The position numbers and the translations under genes were made by a program. 64,000 bases of DNA from Pseudomonas akapageensis (GTDB taxonomy: Bacteria; Pseudomonadota; Gammaproteobacteria; Pseudomonadales; Pseudomonadaceae), in the NCBI RefSeq assembly GCF_011355085.1, contig NZ_VXCP01000027.1, forward strand, positions 49,884 through 113,883, given 5' to 3'. The notes beneath the pieces were generated by a model. It ran no database searches. It had not been told where the DNA came from and saw only the letters and a program-made list of their open reading frames with translations. Shown here piece after piece: positions 1 to 8,329 of the stretch (position 1 is its first letter; the number at the start of each line of letters is the position of its first letter).

Positions 1-310
1 TCCAGGCTGGCAAGCCGGCCACCAACAGGGCTGTGCGCCGGGTGTGTGCCAGGGCGTTCCAGGCGGCAGGCTCCTGAGGGGTGTCCAAGGCCTTTTGAGT
101 CGCGATCAAGGCATGCTTGTAGGCCGCGAAACGCGGCAGGCTGATAAACATCGAGGCGACGCCGGCGATGAAAAACGGCATGACCAGAACCGGAAACAGC
201 GGCTTGTTGCTGCCGAAGGCCCAGCCCATGACCAGCAAAGGCAACAAGGTCAACGCCAACTGCTGCCACCAGGTTACGGCCAGGCGGCGGCGAATTTGCG
301 GCCGGGTCAC
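1..310 (-). CDS. Partial small inner-membrane protein (3' end outside window)
   Basis: An open frame starts with GTG at 310, overlaps the ribA stop codon (GTGA) and leaves the window still open, so about 103 N-terminal residues are seen. They show a basic start (TRPQIRRRLAVTWWQQ), then two hydrophobic stretches around residues 17-32 and 38-58, and a short loop rich in Ala and Thr. The four-base overlap indicates translational coupling to ribA. From memory a small membrane protein follows ribA at this place in P. aeruginosa (PA4046). I cannot assign a function. Confidence 0.6.
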   Translation of the reverse strand, partial: MTRPQIRRRLAVTWWQQLALTLLPLLVMGWAFGSNKPLFPVLVMPFFIAGVASMFISLPRFAAYKHALIATQKALDTPQEPAAWNALAHTRRTALLVAGLPAW

Positions 311-924
311 GCCGAGCCGGCCTCACCCTGGTGCTCGTTGCCCATCATGTGGCCGAGCTTGCCGGCCTTGGTGGCCAGGTAGTGCTTGTTGTGTGGGTTG
401 TGCCCGGTGTGCAGCGGCACGCGCTCGGCCACGGCGATGCCCATGGTGGTCAGCGCCTTGACCTTGCGCGGGTTGTTGGTCATCAAACGCAGGGATTTGA
501 CGCCCAGGTGCTCGAGCATTGGCAGGCACATGGCGTAGTCGCGCTGATCAGCGGCAAACCCCAGGCGCTCGTTGGCTTCGACGGTATCGGCGCCGCCATC
601 TTGCAATTCATAAGCGCGAATCTTGTTGAGCAGGCCGATGCCGCGACCTTCCTGACGCAGGTACAGCAGGACGCCACGACCTTCGCGGGCAATCGCCTGC
701 AAGGCCGCCTCGAGCTGGGAGCCGCAGTCGCAGCGCTGGCTGAACAAGGCATCGCCGGTCAGGCATTCGGAATGCAGGCGACCCAGCACCGGTTCCCCAT
801 CCGCCACGTCCCCGAGACTGAGCACGACGTGCTCGCGACCGGTGGCCTCATCGAGAAAACCATGCATGGTGAATTTTGCAAAGGGGGTGGGCAGCTGAGA
901 AGCGGCAACGAAGACGACGGGCAC
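307..924 (-). CDS. ribA: GTP cyclohydrolase II
   Basis: Opens the imidazole ring of GTP and releases formate and pyrophosphate, the first committed step of riboflavin synthesis. The protein has the zinc-binding Cys cluster (ECLTGDALFSQRCDCGSQLE), the LRQEGRGIGL substrate motif and a conserved C-terminal stretch (NNPRKVKAL). I place the start at the GTG of 924 because a good AGGAG lies six bases before it; this gives 205 residues, the usual family length. An in-frame ATG exists 24 bases upstream but lacks a ribosome site. It is separate from the other rib genes at 3.8-7.3 kb and probably supplies the cyclohydrolase activity that the RibBA fusion at 4353-5444 appears to have lost. Confidence 0.95.
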   Translation of the reverse strand: MPVVFVAASQLPTPFAKFTMHGFLDEATGREHVVLSLGDVADGEPVLGRLHSECLTGDALFSQRCDCGSQLEAALQAIAREGRGVLLYLRQEGRGIGLLNKIRAYELQDGGADTVEANERLGFAADQRDYAMCLPMLEHLGVKSLRLMTNNPRKVKALTTMGIAVAERVPLHTGHNPHNKHYLATKAGKLGHMMGNEHQGEAGSA

Positions 925-1036
925 CGTGTGCTCCTGATCAGTATTGAACATGAAAATTGGCAAGGAGCGCATTGTAACAGCAGCTCCGTGCTGACGCTTA
1001 GGCTGAATTATCGGAGATATTGATCAAATAGTTCGA

Positions 1037-1792
1037 TCACTGTCCGGGTTGTTGTTGCCCCTCGGCAAATGGATAGGGTTGTTCCCAGCGCTCGAAAATC
1101 TCTCGCAGCTCCCCGCTGGGTACCAGGCTGTCCATGCGTTTATCGAACAATTCCAGCAGCGCCCGCCCACGCGCGGTATTGGCAAAGGCCAGGTACAACG
1201 GCAGTTCGGCCAGGTGCGTGCTCTTGAGCAGCGCAGGGTCCTTGGCCATGCTCTGTACGTATTCGACCTCGGTCAGCGCGTCGATGTAGAAGTCTGTGTG
1301 ATCGTGCACGAGCATCGAGACGATACCATTACGCCGCTGCACCTCATCGTAACGTTTGATGTTCGGCAAATAACGCTGGAACTCATAGCCACGAACCCAC
1401 GCCAGCCGGTATTGCCCGATGGTCTCGCGTTGCGGCACCGCCTTGCCGGCAAGGCCCAGGGCATAGATGTGATCGACATCGAAGGGCCAGCGCGGGTAGA
1501 GGTTTTCGCTGCGCTCCTGATGATAAGAGCCGACCCAGGCATCGGCTTCGTCCCTTTGGACCAGGCCGACGGCGCGGCTATAGGGCTCGCTACGGGTCCG
1601 CACCTTGACCCCGGCTGGCTCAAACACCTTGCGCAGGATATCCCACGCCAGCCCGGTGCCATCCTTGTTGGTGTAGTCGCTCCACTCCTCGCTGGCGAGG
1701 CGGATCTGGGTGGGGGTTACAGCCGGTGAAGCAGCCCATGCCATCGAGCCTCCCAACACCCAGAGCAGCATCAGCAATCCCCATCCACGCAT
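1037..1792 (-). CDS. Periplasmic solute-binding protein (SBP_bac_3-like)
   Basis: A 251-residue secreted protein. It begins MRGWGLLMLLWVLGG and has an Ala-Trp-Ala cleavage site near residue 20, so it should be periplasmic. The body resembles family 3 extracellular solute-binding proteins (IRLASEEWSDYTNKDGTGLAWDILRKVF near the N-terminus, then AYSRAVGLVQ-type segments). No ABC permease or ATPase is adjacent, so it may be an orphan sensor or binding protein; the ligand is unknown. The start at 1792 is preceded by GGGAGATAAGGGA. It follows pgpA on the same strand with a 13-base gap, so it is probably the end of the rib-nusB-thiL-pgpA transcript. Confidence 0.7.
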   Translation of the reverse strand: MRGWGLLMLLWVLGGSMAWAASPAVTPTQIRLASEEWSDYTNKDGTGLAWDILRKVFEPAGVKVRTRSEPYSRAVGLVQRDEADAWVGSYHQERSENLYPRWPFDVDHIYALGLAGKAVPQRETIGQYRLAWVRGYEFQRYLPNIKRYDEVQRRNGIVSMLVHDHTDFYIDALTEVEYVQSMAKDPALLKSTHLAELPLYLAFANTARGRALLELFDKRMDSLVPSGELREIFERWEQPYPFAEGQQQPGQ

Positions 1793-1805
1793 TCCCTTAT
1801 CTCCC

Positions 1806-2309
1806 TTAAGTGAAGCTCCATACGAGGCCTTGCATGGCCAGCCAGGCAAAGACGCCGGCCAGCACATCATCCAGCATAATCCCAATTCCGCCGTGTACGT
1901 GCCGGTCGATCCAACGAATCGGCCACGGCTTGAGAATATCGAAGAAGCGGAACATCAGGAAACCCGCCAGCAGCCAGTACCAGCCTTCAGGCACGAGCCA
2001 AAGGGTTATCCACATGCCGACCATCTCGTCCCAGACGATGCCCTCGTGGTCATGCACCCGCAAATCATCGGCGACCTTGCCGCACAGCCAGAAGCCGAAC
2101 AGCATCGTGACCCCAAGCATCAGCCAATAACCCCAGTCGGGCAACATCTGCCACAACGGTACGAATGGCAGTGCCACGAGCGAGCCCCAGGTGCCAGGGG
2201 CTTTGGGCAAGGTCCCCGAACCGAAGCCAAAGGCGAGAAAATGCCAGGGGTTACGCCAGACCGAAGGCGGAACGTGTTCCGCAGGGACCTGGTTGGGGTG
2301 ATCAGTCAC
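1806..2309 (-). CDS. pgpA: Phosphatidylglycerophosphatase A
   Basis: Dephosphorylates phosphatidylglycerophosphate to phosphatidylglycerol at the inner membrane. The 167-residue protein shows the family hallmarks: GFGSGTLPKAPGTWGS near residue 28, the acidic segment VWDEMVGMW, and FRFFDILKPWPI before a C-terminal hydrophobic region with MLDDVLAGV. The start is GTG at 2309, overlapping the thiL stop (GTGA) and preceded by GGGAGA, so it is translationally coupled to thiL. A thiL-pgpA pair next to nusB is common in gamma-proteobacteria. Confidence 0.95.
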   Translation of the reverse strand: MTDHPNQVPAEHVPPSVWRNPWHFLAFGFGSGTLPKAPGTWGSLVALPFVPLWQMLPDWGYWLMLGVTMLFGFWLCGKVADDLRVHDHEGIVWDEMVGMWITLWLVPEGWYWLLAGFLMFRFFDILKPWPIRWIDRHVHGGIGIMLDDVLAGVFAWLAMQGLVWSFT

Positions 2310-3271
2310 GGTGTCTCCCGAAAATGTTGATAACCCCGGGTTGCCGGGGTGATGTCCTTGCCTTCGCCGTCATGCAGGGTGACGCCCTGCCCCTCGAGCA
2401 CCTTGCCGATCACCGTTATCGGCAAGCCGCTGGCGAGCAGTCCGGGCAGCTCGGCGGCGGGCAAGGTAAAGGCCAGGACATAATCGTCGCCCCCGGCAAG
2501 AGCGGCCTGTTGCGCCTGTGCCGGGTCGAGAAAGGCCCGCAACGCCGCGGACATGGGGATTTTGTCCAGTTCGACCCGCAGCGCCACACTGGAAGCGGCG
2601 GCGATATGCCCGCAATCGGCCAGCAGGCCGTCGGAAATATCCATTGCTGACGTGGCCTTGCCCAAAAGGCTCTGACCGAGGGCGAACTGTGGCGAGGGAG
2701 ACCAGTATCGGGCCAGCAGCGGCTCGGCAATGCTCGCCTGCGCGGCGCGCTCACCCAATACCAGCGGCAAGGCCCCTGCCGCGTCACCCAGCGCACCGCC
2801 CACGCAAAGCAGATCGCCCGGCCGCGCGCCGGCACGAGTCAGCGCCTTGCCGGCCGGCACCCGGCCGAATACGGTCATGGTCAGGCTCAAGGGCCCACGG
2901 GTGGTGTCGCCGCCGATCAAGCTCAACCGGCAGTGTTGCGCCATCTGGTTCAAACCACGGGCAAAGGCTTGCAACCAATCGGCAGAAACCGTCGGCAAGG
3001 TCAGCGCAAGGGTGAATGCAACAGGAGTGGCCCCCATGGCAGCCAGGTCACTGGCGGCGACAGCAAGGGCGCGTTGCCCAAGGAGAAAGGGGTCGCTGGC
3101 GTCGGGGAAATGGACCCCTGCGACCAGGGTGTCGGTCGAAATCGCCAGTTGTTCACCGGCCGGGACAGCCAGCAGGGCGCAGTCGTCACCAATACCCAGG
3201 GCAACGCCTTCGCCCGCCTGCGCACAGGGCGCAGCGGCGAAGTAGTGTCGGATCAGCTCAAACTCGCCCAT
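2306..3271 (-). CDS. thiL: Thiamine-monophosphate kinase
   Basis: Phosphorylates thiamine monophosphate to thiamine pyrophosphate, the active cofactor. The 321-residue protein carries the AIR-synthase-like signature: GEFELIRHYF at the N-terminus, GIGDDCALL, the metal-binding STDTLVAGVHFP, ASDLAAMGATP, GGDTTRGPL, MDISDGL and AGGDDYVLAF. I chose the ATG at 3271 because the protein then starts at the conserved MGEFELI; the frame stays open upstream only to a TTG. It lies 18 bases after nusB and overlaps pgpA. Confidence 0.96.
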   Translation of the reverse strand: MGEFELIRHYFAAAPCAQAGEGVALGIGDDCALLAVPAGEQLAISTDTLVAGVHFPDASDPFLLGQRALAVAASDLAAMGATPVAFTLALTLPTVSADWLQAFARGLNQMAQHCRLSLIGGDTTRGPLSLTMTVFGRVPAGKALTRAGARPGDLLCVGGALGDAAGALPLVLGERAAQASIAEPLLARYWSPSPQFALGQSLLGKATSAMDISDGLLADCGHIAAASSVALRVELDKIPMSAALRAFLDPAQAQQAALAGGDDYVLAFTLPAAELPGLLASGLPITVIGKVLEGQGVTLHDGEGKDITPATRGYQHFRETP

Positions 3272-3289
3272 TAGCCGCAAGCGCAACGA

Positions 3290-3790
3290 TCAGCGCTTGA
3301 ATGCCTTGACTTCGGCTTCGCGAAGACGCGGCGCCAGCTTGTCCAGCACACCGTTGACGAACTTGTGGCCATCGGTGGAACCGTAGACCTTGGCCAGCTC
3401 GATGCCCTCGTTGATCACAACGCGGTACGGTACGTCGACGCGCTTGAGCAACTCCCAGGTGGACAGGCGCAGGACCGCCAGTTCGACCGGGTCGAGTTCA
3501 TCGATGGTGATGTCCATGCACGGTGCCAACAACGCATCGATTTCTGCCTTGCAGGCGGGAACGCCGTGCAGGATCTCGCGGAAATAGGCGCCGTCGATAT
3601 CGCTGAAATCGTTGTCGACCCGAAATTGCGCTTCGATCTCGTTCAGCGAATGCTTGGCCATGTGCCATTGATACAGGGCCTGCGTCGCGAGCTGACGGGC
3701 TTCGCGGCGCTTGGCGCTCTTCGATGGCTTGCCAGCAGCGGCTGGTTTTGGATCGCGCGGGTTGAAACGATCGCTTTCGTCGCTAATCAC
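3290..3790 (-). CDS. nusB: Transcription antitermination factor NusB
   Basis: NusB pairs with ribosomal protein S10 on boxA RNA to support antitermination of rRNA operons. The 166-residue protein has a basic N-terminal tail (KPSKSAKRREARQLATQALYQW) followed by the all-helical core, ending in the conserved VINEGIELAKVYGSTDGHKFVNGVLDKLA. The start is GTG at 3790, overlapping the ribH stop. Its place between ribH and thiL is the usual one in gamma-proteobacteria. Its partner S10 (rpsJ) is also in this window at 43876-44187. Confidence 0.97.
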   Translation of the reverse strand: MISDESDRFNPRDPKPAAAGKPSKSAKRREARQLATQALYQWHMAKHSLNEIEAQFRVDNDFSDIDGAYFREILHGVPACKAEIDALLAPCMDITIDELDPVELAVLRLSTWELLKRVDVPYRVVINEGIELAKVYGSTDGHKFVNGVLDKLAPRLREAEVKAFKR

Positions 3791-4263
3791 TTGGCCTCCA
3801 ACTGCGCCAGCAGACTGACCATTTCCAGAGCGGACAGGGCAGCTTCAGCACCTTTGTTGCCGGCCTTGGTGCCGGAACGTTCGATGGCCTGTTCGATCGA
3901 GTCGACGGTCAGTACGCCGAAGGAGACCGGTACGCCGAACTCCATGGAAACCTGAGCCAGGCCCTTGGTGCACTCGCCCGCCACGTATTCGAAATGCGGG
4001 GTACCACCACGAATGACCGCGCCGAGCGCGATGATCGCAGCGTATTCGCTTTGCTGGGCGACTTTCTGTGCAACCAGCGGGATCTCGAACGCGCCAGGAG
4101 CACGGATGATGGTGATGTCGCTTTCGCTGACGCCATGGCGAACCAGGGCATCAACGGCACCGCTTACCAGGCTTTCGACAACGAAGCTGTTGAAGCGGCC
4201 AACCACCAAAGCATAGCGACCTTTGGGGGCAATGAAGGTACCTTCGATGGTCTTCAGGGTCAT
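3787..4263 (-). CDS. ribH: 6,7-dimethyl-8-ribityllumazine synthase
   Basis: Condenses the 4-carbon product of RibB with the pyrimidine product of RibD to make the lumazine precursor of riboflavin. The 158-residue protein has the expected landmarks: GRFNSFVVESLVSGA, the APGAFEIPL loop, GAVIRGGTPHFEYV with the catalytic His region, and FGVLTVDSIEQAIERSG. It is of ordinary length. It overlaps nusB by four bases (GTGA) and follows ribBA with an 89-base gap that contains a short GC hairpin. Confidence 0.97.
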   Translation of the reverse strand: MTLKTIEGTFIAPKGRYALVVGRFNSFVVESLVSGAVDALVRHGVSESDITIIRAPGAFEIPLVAQKVAQQSEYAAIIALGAVIRGGTPHFEYVAGECTKGLAQVSMEFGVPVSFGVLTVDSIEQAIERSGTKAGNKGAEAALSALEMVSLLAQLEAK

Positions 4264-4352
4264 TCAGGCATTCTCATCTTAAAGAGCCAGGCCGCCCGGA
4301 TGCGGCCTGCAGGAGTTGGGGTCACGAATTCAAGCCAGAAAATGCGCTGTCT

Positions 4353-5444
4353 TTATTCGGAGGGCACGTATTCTACAACTTCCAGATCGAATCCGGATAT
4401 CGCATTGAACTTCATTGGCGAACTCATCAGGCGCATTTTGCGCACGCCGAGGTCGCGCAGGATCTGCGAACCGGCACCGACGGTGCTGTAGGTGGTCGGG
4501 GTTTTCGCCGTCGCGCTCTCGGCACTTTCGCGGATATGCGCCAGCAGAACGTCGCCGTCCAGTGGGTGGCCGAGCAACAGCACGACACCGCTGCCCGCCT
4601 CTGCCACCGCGCTCATGGCGGCGCGCAGGCTCCAGCGGCCGGGCTGCTTGACCATCAACAGGTCGCGCAACGGGTCCATGTTGTGCACCCGGACCAGGGT
4701 CGGCTCTTCGGCGCAGATGTTGCCCAGGGTCAGGGCCATGTGCACGTCGCCTTCCACCGAATCCCGGTAGGTGACCAGGTTGAACTGGCCCAGTTCGCTG
4801 TCCAGTGGCTGCTCGGCAATCCGCTGAACGGTACGTTCGTGGATCATCCGGTAGTGGATCAGGTCGGCGATGGTGCCGATCTTGATGCCGTGTTCGGCGG
4901 CAAAGGTTTCCAGCTCGGCACGACGGGACATGGTGCCGTCATCGTTCATCACTTCGCAGATCACGCCGCTTGGCTCGAAACCGGCCATGCGCGCCAGGTC
5001 GCAGGCAGCTTCGGTGTGGCCGGCGCGTGCCAGCGTGCCGCCGGCCTGGGCCATCAGCGGGAATATATGACCCGGGCTGACGATGTCTTCGGCCTTGGCG
5101 TCGCGGGCGGCAGCGGCTTGCACGGTACGCGCACGGTCGGCTGCGGAAATACCGGTGGTGACACCGGTGGCCGCCTCGATCGAGACGGTGAACTTGGTGC
5201 CGAAGCCCGAACCGTTGCGCGGCGCCATGAGCGGCAGCTTGAGCAGCTCGCAGCGGTCGCGGGTCATGGGCATGCAGATCAGGCCACGGGCGTGCTTGGC
5301 CATGAAGTTGATGTGCTCGGCCTTGCAGCATTCGGCGGCCATGATCAGGTCGCCTTCATTCTCGCGGTCTTCGTCATCCATCAGGATGACCATCTTGCCT
5401 TGGCGAATATCTTCTACCAGTTCTTCGATGCTGTTGAGCGCCAC
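4353..5444 (-). CDS. ribBA: 3,4-dihydroxy-2-butanone-4-phosphate synthase with degenerate GTP cyclohydrolase II domain (RibBA-type)
   Basis: The N-terminal half (to about residue 205) is a full RibB: DDEDRENEGDL for metal and substrate binding, RGLICMPMTRDRCELL, GTKFTVSIEA, SPGHIFPLMAQAGG and HTEAACDL. It makes the 4-carbon unit from ribulose 5-phosphate. The C-terminal half aligns with GTP cyclohydrolase II, but the zinc Cys cluster and the RQEGRGIGL motif, both intact in RibA at 307-924, are absent; that region reads VRVHNMDPLRDLLMVKQPG. The cyclohydrolase function is therefore probably lost. The start is GTG at 5444, with a GGGGG-type ribosome site eight bases upstream. It sits between ribC and ribH in the operon. 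Confidence 0.93.
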   Translation of the reverse strand: MALNSIEELVEDIRQGKMVILMDDEDRENEGDLIMAAECCKAEHINFMAKHARGLICMPMTRDRCELLKLPLMAPRNGSGFGTKFTVSIEAATGVTTGISAADRARTVQAAAARDAKAEDIVSPGHIFPLMAQAGGTLARAGHTEAACDLARMAGFEPSGVICEVMNDDGTMSRRAELETFAAEHGIKIGTIADLIHYRMIHERTVQRIAEQPLDSELGQFNLVTYRDSVEGDVHMALTLGNICAEEPTLVRVHNMDPLRDLLMVKQPGRWSLRAAMSAVAEAGSGVVLLLGHPLDGDVLLAHIRESAESATAKTPTTYSTVGAGSQILRDLGVRKMRLMSSPMKFNAISGFDLEVVEYVPSE

Positions 5445-5462
5445 GCGGCACCCCCTTTCAAT

Positions 5463-6125
5463 TCAGGATTTGAGGTAGCCGTTGGCGGCCAGGAAACTTT
5501 CAGTAATGCCGCCCTTCGCGGGTTCGGCGGCCTTGTCACCGAGCAACAGGCGCTCCAGGTAACGGGCCAGCAGGTCGACTTCCAGATTGACCCGACGCCC
5601 CGGACGGTAATCGGCCATGATGGTTTCGGCCAGGGTGTGCGGGACGATGGTCAGCTCGAACTCGGCGCCATCGACTGCGTTCACGGTCAGGCTGGTGCCG
5701 TCGACCGTGATCGAGCCTTTGTGCGCGATGTACTTGGCCAGTTCTTTCGGCGCGCGGACGCGGAACTGGATGGCGCGAGCGTTATCGCTGCGCGAAACCA
5801 CCTCGCCGACGCCGTCGACGTGGCCGCTGACCAGGTGACCGCCCAGGCGGGTGGTCGGCGTCAGAGCCTTCTCCAGGTTGACCCGGCTACCGCTCTTGAG
5901 ATCGATGAACGCCGTGCAATCGAGGGTTTCGCGGCTGACGTCGGCCCAGAAGCCATCGCCCGGCAGCTCCACAGCCGTCAGGCAGACGCCATTGACCGCA
6001 ATACTGTCGCCCAGTTTGACATCACCCAGGTCGAGTTTGCCCGTCTCTACATAAACCCGCACATCACCGCCCTTGGGGGTCAATGAACGGATGCTGCCGA
6101 TGGATTCGATAATGCCGGTAAACAT
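5463..6125 (-). CDS. ribC: Riboflavin synthase, alpha chain
   Basis: Dismutates two lumazine molecules to riboflavin and the pyrimidine precursor. The 220-residue protein begins with the invariant MFTGIIESIG and has two lumazine-binding repeats, with SIAVNGVCLT in the first and SITVDGTSLTVN in the second, plus the GGHLVSGHVDG loop. The ATG at 6125 has GAGGAGG six bases before it. It is the third gene of the nrdR-ribD-ribC-ribBA-ribH run; the symbol ribE is used for it in some species. Confidence 0.97.
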   Translation of the reverse strand: MFTGIIESIGSIRSLTPKGGDVRVYVETGKLDLGDVKLGDSIAVNGVCLTAVELPGDGFWADVSRETLDCTAFIDLKSGSRVNLEKALTPTTRLGGHLVSGHVDGVGEVVSRSDNARAIQFRVRAPKELAKYIAHKGSITVDGTSLTVNAVDGAEFELTIVPHTLAETIMADYRPGRRVNLEVDLLARYLERLLLGDKAAEPAKGGITESFLAANGYLKS

Positions 6126-6170
6126 GAGTCCTCCTCGAGAACAGGGCTGGCGCTGGGCGCAAGCCGGAAA

Positions 6171-7307
6171 TTATACGCTGAGCGCAGGCTCTGGTATGGC
6201 AGTAACTTGCCAATCATCGCCCACCGCACGCATTTCTACGATCTTCAGTGTCGGCGCTTCGCTCATCCGTGCCATCGGCCATTCGAACAAGGGCCGGGCG
6301 CTGGAGCCGAGAAACTTGCCGGCGATGAACAGCCGGTACTCATCGACCAGCCCCTGGCGGGCAAAAGCACCGGCCAGTCGTGGGCCGGCCTCGACCAGCA
6401 CTTCGCTGACGCCGCGTCCGGCCAGTTCGACCAACAGCCCGCGCAGATCAACATGGCCGTCGCTGCCCGGCATCGCCAGCAATTCCAGCCCGGCCTGCTC
6501 ATAGCGCTCATGCGCCTGGCCCGCATCGCAGGTCACCACCAGTGCCGTGCCAGCCTGAAAGAATGGAACATCGAGCGGCGTACGCAGGCGCCCGTCGATC
6601 AACACCCGCAGGGGCGGTCGCGCCCGGGCCAGTGCGGCCAGTTCCGGCTCGAGCCCCAACTCATCGGCGCGTACGGTCATGCGGGCGTTATCGGCGATGA
6701 CGCTTTCGGCACTGGTCAGCACGACACTGGAGCGAGCCCGCAGGCGCTGCACGGCCGAGCGTGCCGCCGGACCGGTAATCCATTGGCTTTCGCCACTCGC
6801 CATGGCGGTACGGCCATCCAGGCTCATCGCCATTTTGACCCGCACATACGGCAGGCCATGCTCCATACGCTTGATGAACCCGGGGTTGAGCGCCCGCGCT
6901 TCACTTTCCAGAACGCCACTCGAGACCTCGATACCCGCCTCGGCCAGGCGCTGCAAGCCGCGACCGGCCACTTCAGGGTTCGGGTCCTGCATGGCGGCCA
7001 CCACCCGGGCGACGCCGGCCTTGACCAGGGCATCGGCACAGGGCGGTGTACGGCCATGATGGCTGCAGGGTTCAAGAGTGACATAGGCGGTCGCGCCCAA
7101 TGCCTGCGCGCCGGCCTGGCGCAGGGCATGTACTTCGGCATGGGGTTCGCCGGCCCGTACGTGCCAGCCTTCTCCGACAACCTGGCCATCGCGCACGATC
7201 ACACAACCGACCCGCGGGTTGGGATGCGTCGAATAGAGGCCCTTGCGCGCCAGTTCCAGGGCGCGCGCCATGTAGTGGGCGTCGAGCACCCTTTGCTCAG
7301 CTGGCAT
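6171..7307 (-). CDS. ribD: Bifunctional pyrimidine deaminase / 5-amino-6-(5-phosphoribosylamino)uracil reductase
   Basis: Performs the second and third steps of riboflavin synthesis. The N-terminal deaminase domain (about 1-145) shows its zinc ligands in HAE (residues 56-58), Cys81 and Cys90 within PCSHHGRTPPC. The C-terminal reductase domain has RVKMAMSLDGR and EVLVEAGPRLAGAF. The frame opens at a GTG at 7313 that overlaps the nrdR stop; I prefer the ATG two codons later at 7307, but either is possible. From the ATG the protein has 378 residues, normal for the fusion. Confidence 0.95.
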   Translation of the reverse strand: MPAEQRVLDAHYMARALELARKGLYSTHPNPRVGCVIVRDGQVVGEGWHVRAGEPHAEVHALRQAGAQALGATAYVTLEPCSHHGRTPPCADALVKAGVARVVAAMQDPNPEVAGRGLQRLAEAGIEVSSGVLESEARALNPGFIKRMEHGLPYVRVKMAMSLDGRTAMASGESQWITGPAARSAVQRLRARSSVVLTSAESVIADNARMTVRADELGLEPELAALARARPPLRVLIDGRLRTPLDVPFFQAGTALVVTCDAGQAHERYEQAGLELLAMPGSDGHVDLRGLLVELAGRGVSEVLVEAGPRLAGAFARQGLVDEYRLFIAGKFLGSSARPLFEWPMARMSEAPTLKIVEMRAVGDDWQVTAIPEPALSV

Positions 7308-7309
7308 AG

Positions 7310-7774
7310 TCACTCTTTGGCTGGCTCGCGGGCCAGGCGGTCGATTTCTTCGCGGAATTCGTCGAGATCCTGAAAGCGTCGGTAAACCGAGGCGAAACGG
7401 ATATAGGCGACCTCATCGAGCTTCTGCAGCTCGGCCATCACCAACTCGCCGACGACCAGCGACTTGACTTCACGCTCACCGGTGGCGCGCAGCTTGTGCT
7501 TGATATGCGCCAGCGCCGCTTCCAGACGCTCGACACTGACCGGGCGCTTTTCCAGCGCTCGCTGCATGCCGGCACGCAGTTTTTCTTCGTCGAACGGCTG
7601 GCGGCTGCCGTCCTGTTTGATCAGACGCGGCAATACCAACTCAGCCGTTTCAAAGGTCGTGAAACGCTCGCCGCAGGCCAGGCACTCGCGGCGCCGGCGG
7701 ACTTGCTCGCCCTCGGCGACGAGTCGCGAGTCGATGACCTTGGTGTCGTTGGCACCGCAAAAGGGACAGTGCAT
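7310..7774 (-). CDS. nrdR: Transcriptional repressor NrdR
   Basis: NrdR senses ATP/dATP and represses ribonucleotide reductase genes. The 154-residue protein begins with the zinc ribbon MHCPFCG followed by ECLACGERFTTFE, then the ATP-cone domain (KQDGSRQPFDEEKLRAGMQRALEKRP). The frame extends five codons upstream, but the ATG at 7774 gives the exact family length and the conserved start. It is the first gene of the rib-nusB-thiL operon, as in many proteobacteria. Confidence 0.97.
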   Translation of the reverse strand: MHCPFCGANDTKVIDSRLVAEGEQVRRRRECLACGERFTTFETAELVLPRLIKQDGSRQPFDEEKLRAGMQRALEKRPVSVERLEAALAHIKHKLRATGEREVKSLVVGELVMAELQKLDEVAYIRFASVYRRFQDLDEFREEIDRLAREPAKE

Positions 7775-7803
7775 GGTGGCAGGCAACAAAAAAAGGGAGG
7801 GTC

Positions 7804-7831
7804 ATGTTAGCGCATCCCACTGGCAAGACAA
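7804..7831 (-). promoter_or_regulatory. Possible promoter of the nrdR-rib operon
   Basis: On the minus strand TTGTCT (7826-7831) and TAACAT (7804-7809) are separated by 16 bases, about 30 bases before the nrdR start. This is a moderate match to the housekeeping promoter consensus and is placed where the first gene of the operon would need one. Confidence 0.4.
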
Positions 7832-7879
7832 GCCAAAGGGGTTACCATCGGCGCAGGATTAATGCCCTGGGAGACATCA

Positions 7880-8329
7880 ATGTCATTTCGAGCGCTCGTT
7901 ATGCTCAGCTTCGCCAGCTTGCTCGTTGCCTGCAGCAGTGACACGCCCAAACCTGAATCGACCCAGACTGAGCCACCGGCAACCGCACGGGCACAGCCCA
8001 ACCTGGGGCCACTGCCCGCTTATCAGCGCGAGTTGAGCGGCTCATTGCTGGGTGTACCGGCCGGTGCAGAGGTCGAACTGGCCTTGCTGGTCATCGACGA
8101 ACGCAGCCGGCCGCAACGCCTGATCGCCAGCAGCAAGCTCAATGGCACCAATCAGCCGCTGCCGTTCCAGCTGCGCTTCAACCCCGAATCATTTCCTGCC
8201 GGGGCACGGGTCGAGCTGCGGGGTCGCGCCAGCCAGTCCGGACAGTTGATCCTGCACCTGCCTTCGCGGCGCATCAGTCAGCCAACGACCCAGGTGCTTG
8301 GACCACTGCAATTCGAAAAGGCCCCGTGA
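7880..8329 (+). CDS. YbaY-type lipoprotein
   Basis: A 149-residue exported protein with a lipobox LVAC near residue 18 (MSFRALVMLSFASLLVACSS), so it should be lipid-anchored. The residues after the Cys are Ser-Ser, which favours outer-membrane sorting. The mature part has a Pro/Thr-rich spacer and then a beta-rich domain like that of YbaY (ELSGSLLGVPAGAEVELALLVIDERS; PLPFQLRFNPESFPAGARVELRGR). The start at 7880 is preceded by GGGAGA; an upstream in-frame ATG would spoil the signal peptide. The function of the family is not established. It overlaps the next gene (TGATG). Confidence 0.75.
   Translation: MSFRALVMLSFASLLVACSSDTPKPESTQTEPPATARAQPNLGPLPAYQRELSGSLLGVPAGAEVELALLVIDERSRPQRLIASSKLNGTNQPLPFQLRFNPESFPAGARVELRGRASQSGQLILHLPSRRISQPTTQVLGPLQFEKAP

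Noticed and set aside
4536..6086. Long antisense frame opposite ribBA and ribC
   Set aside because: It is a shadow of two well-supported enzymes and crosses their intergenic gap without any family similarity.
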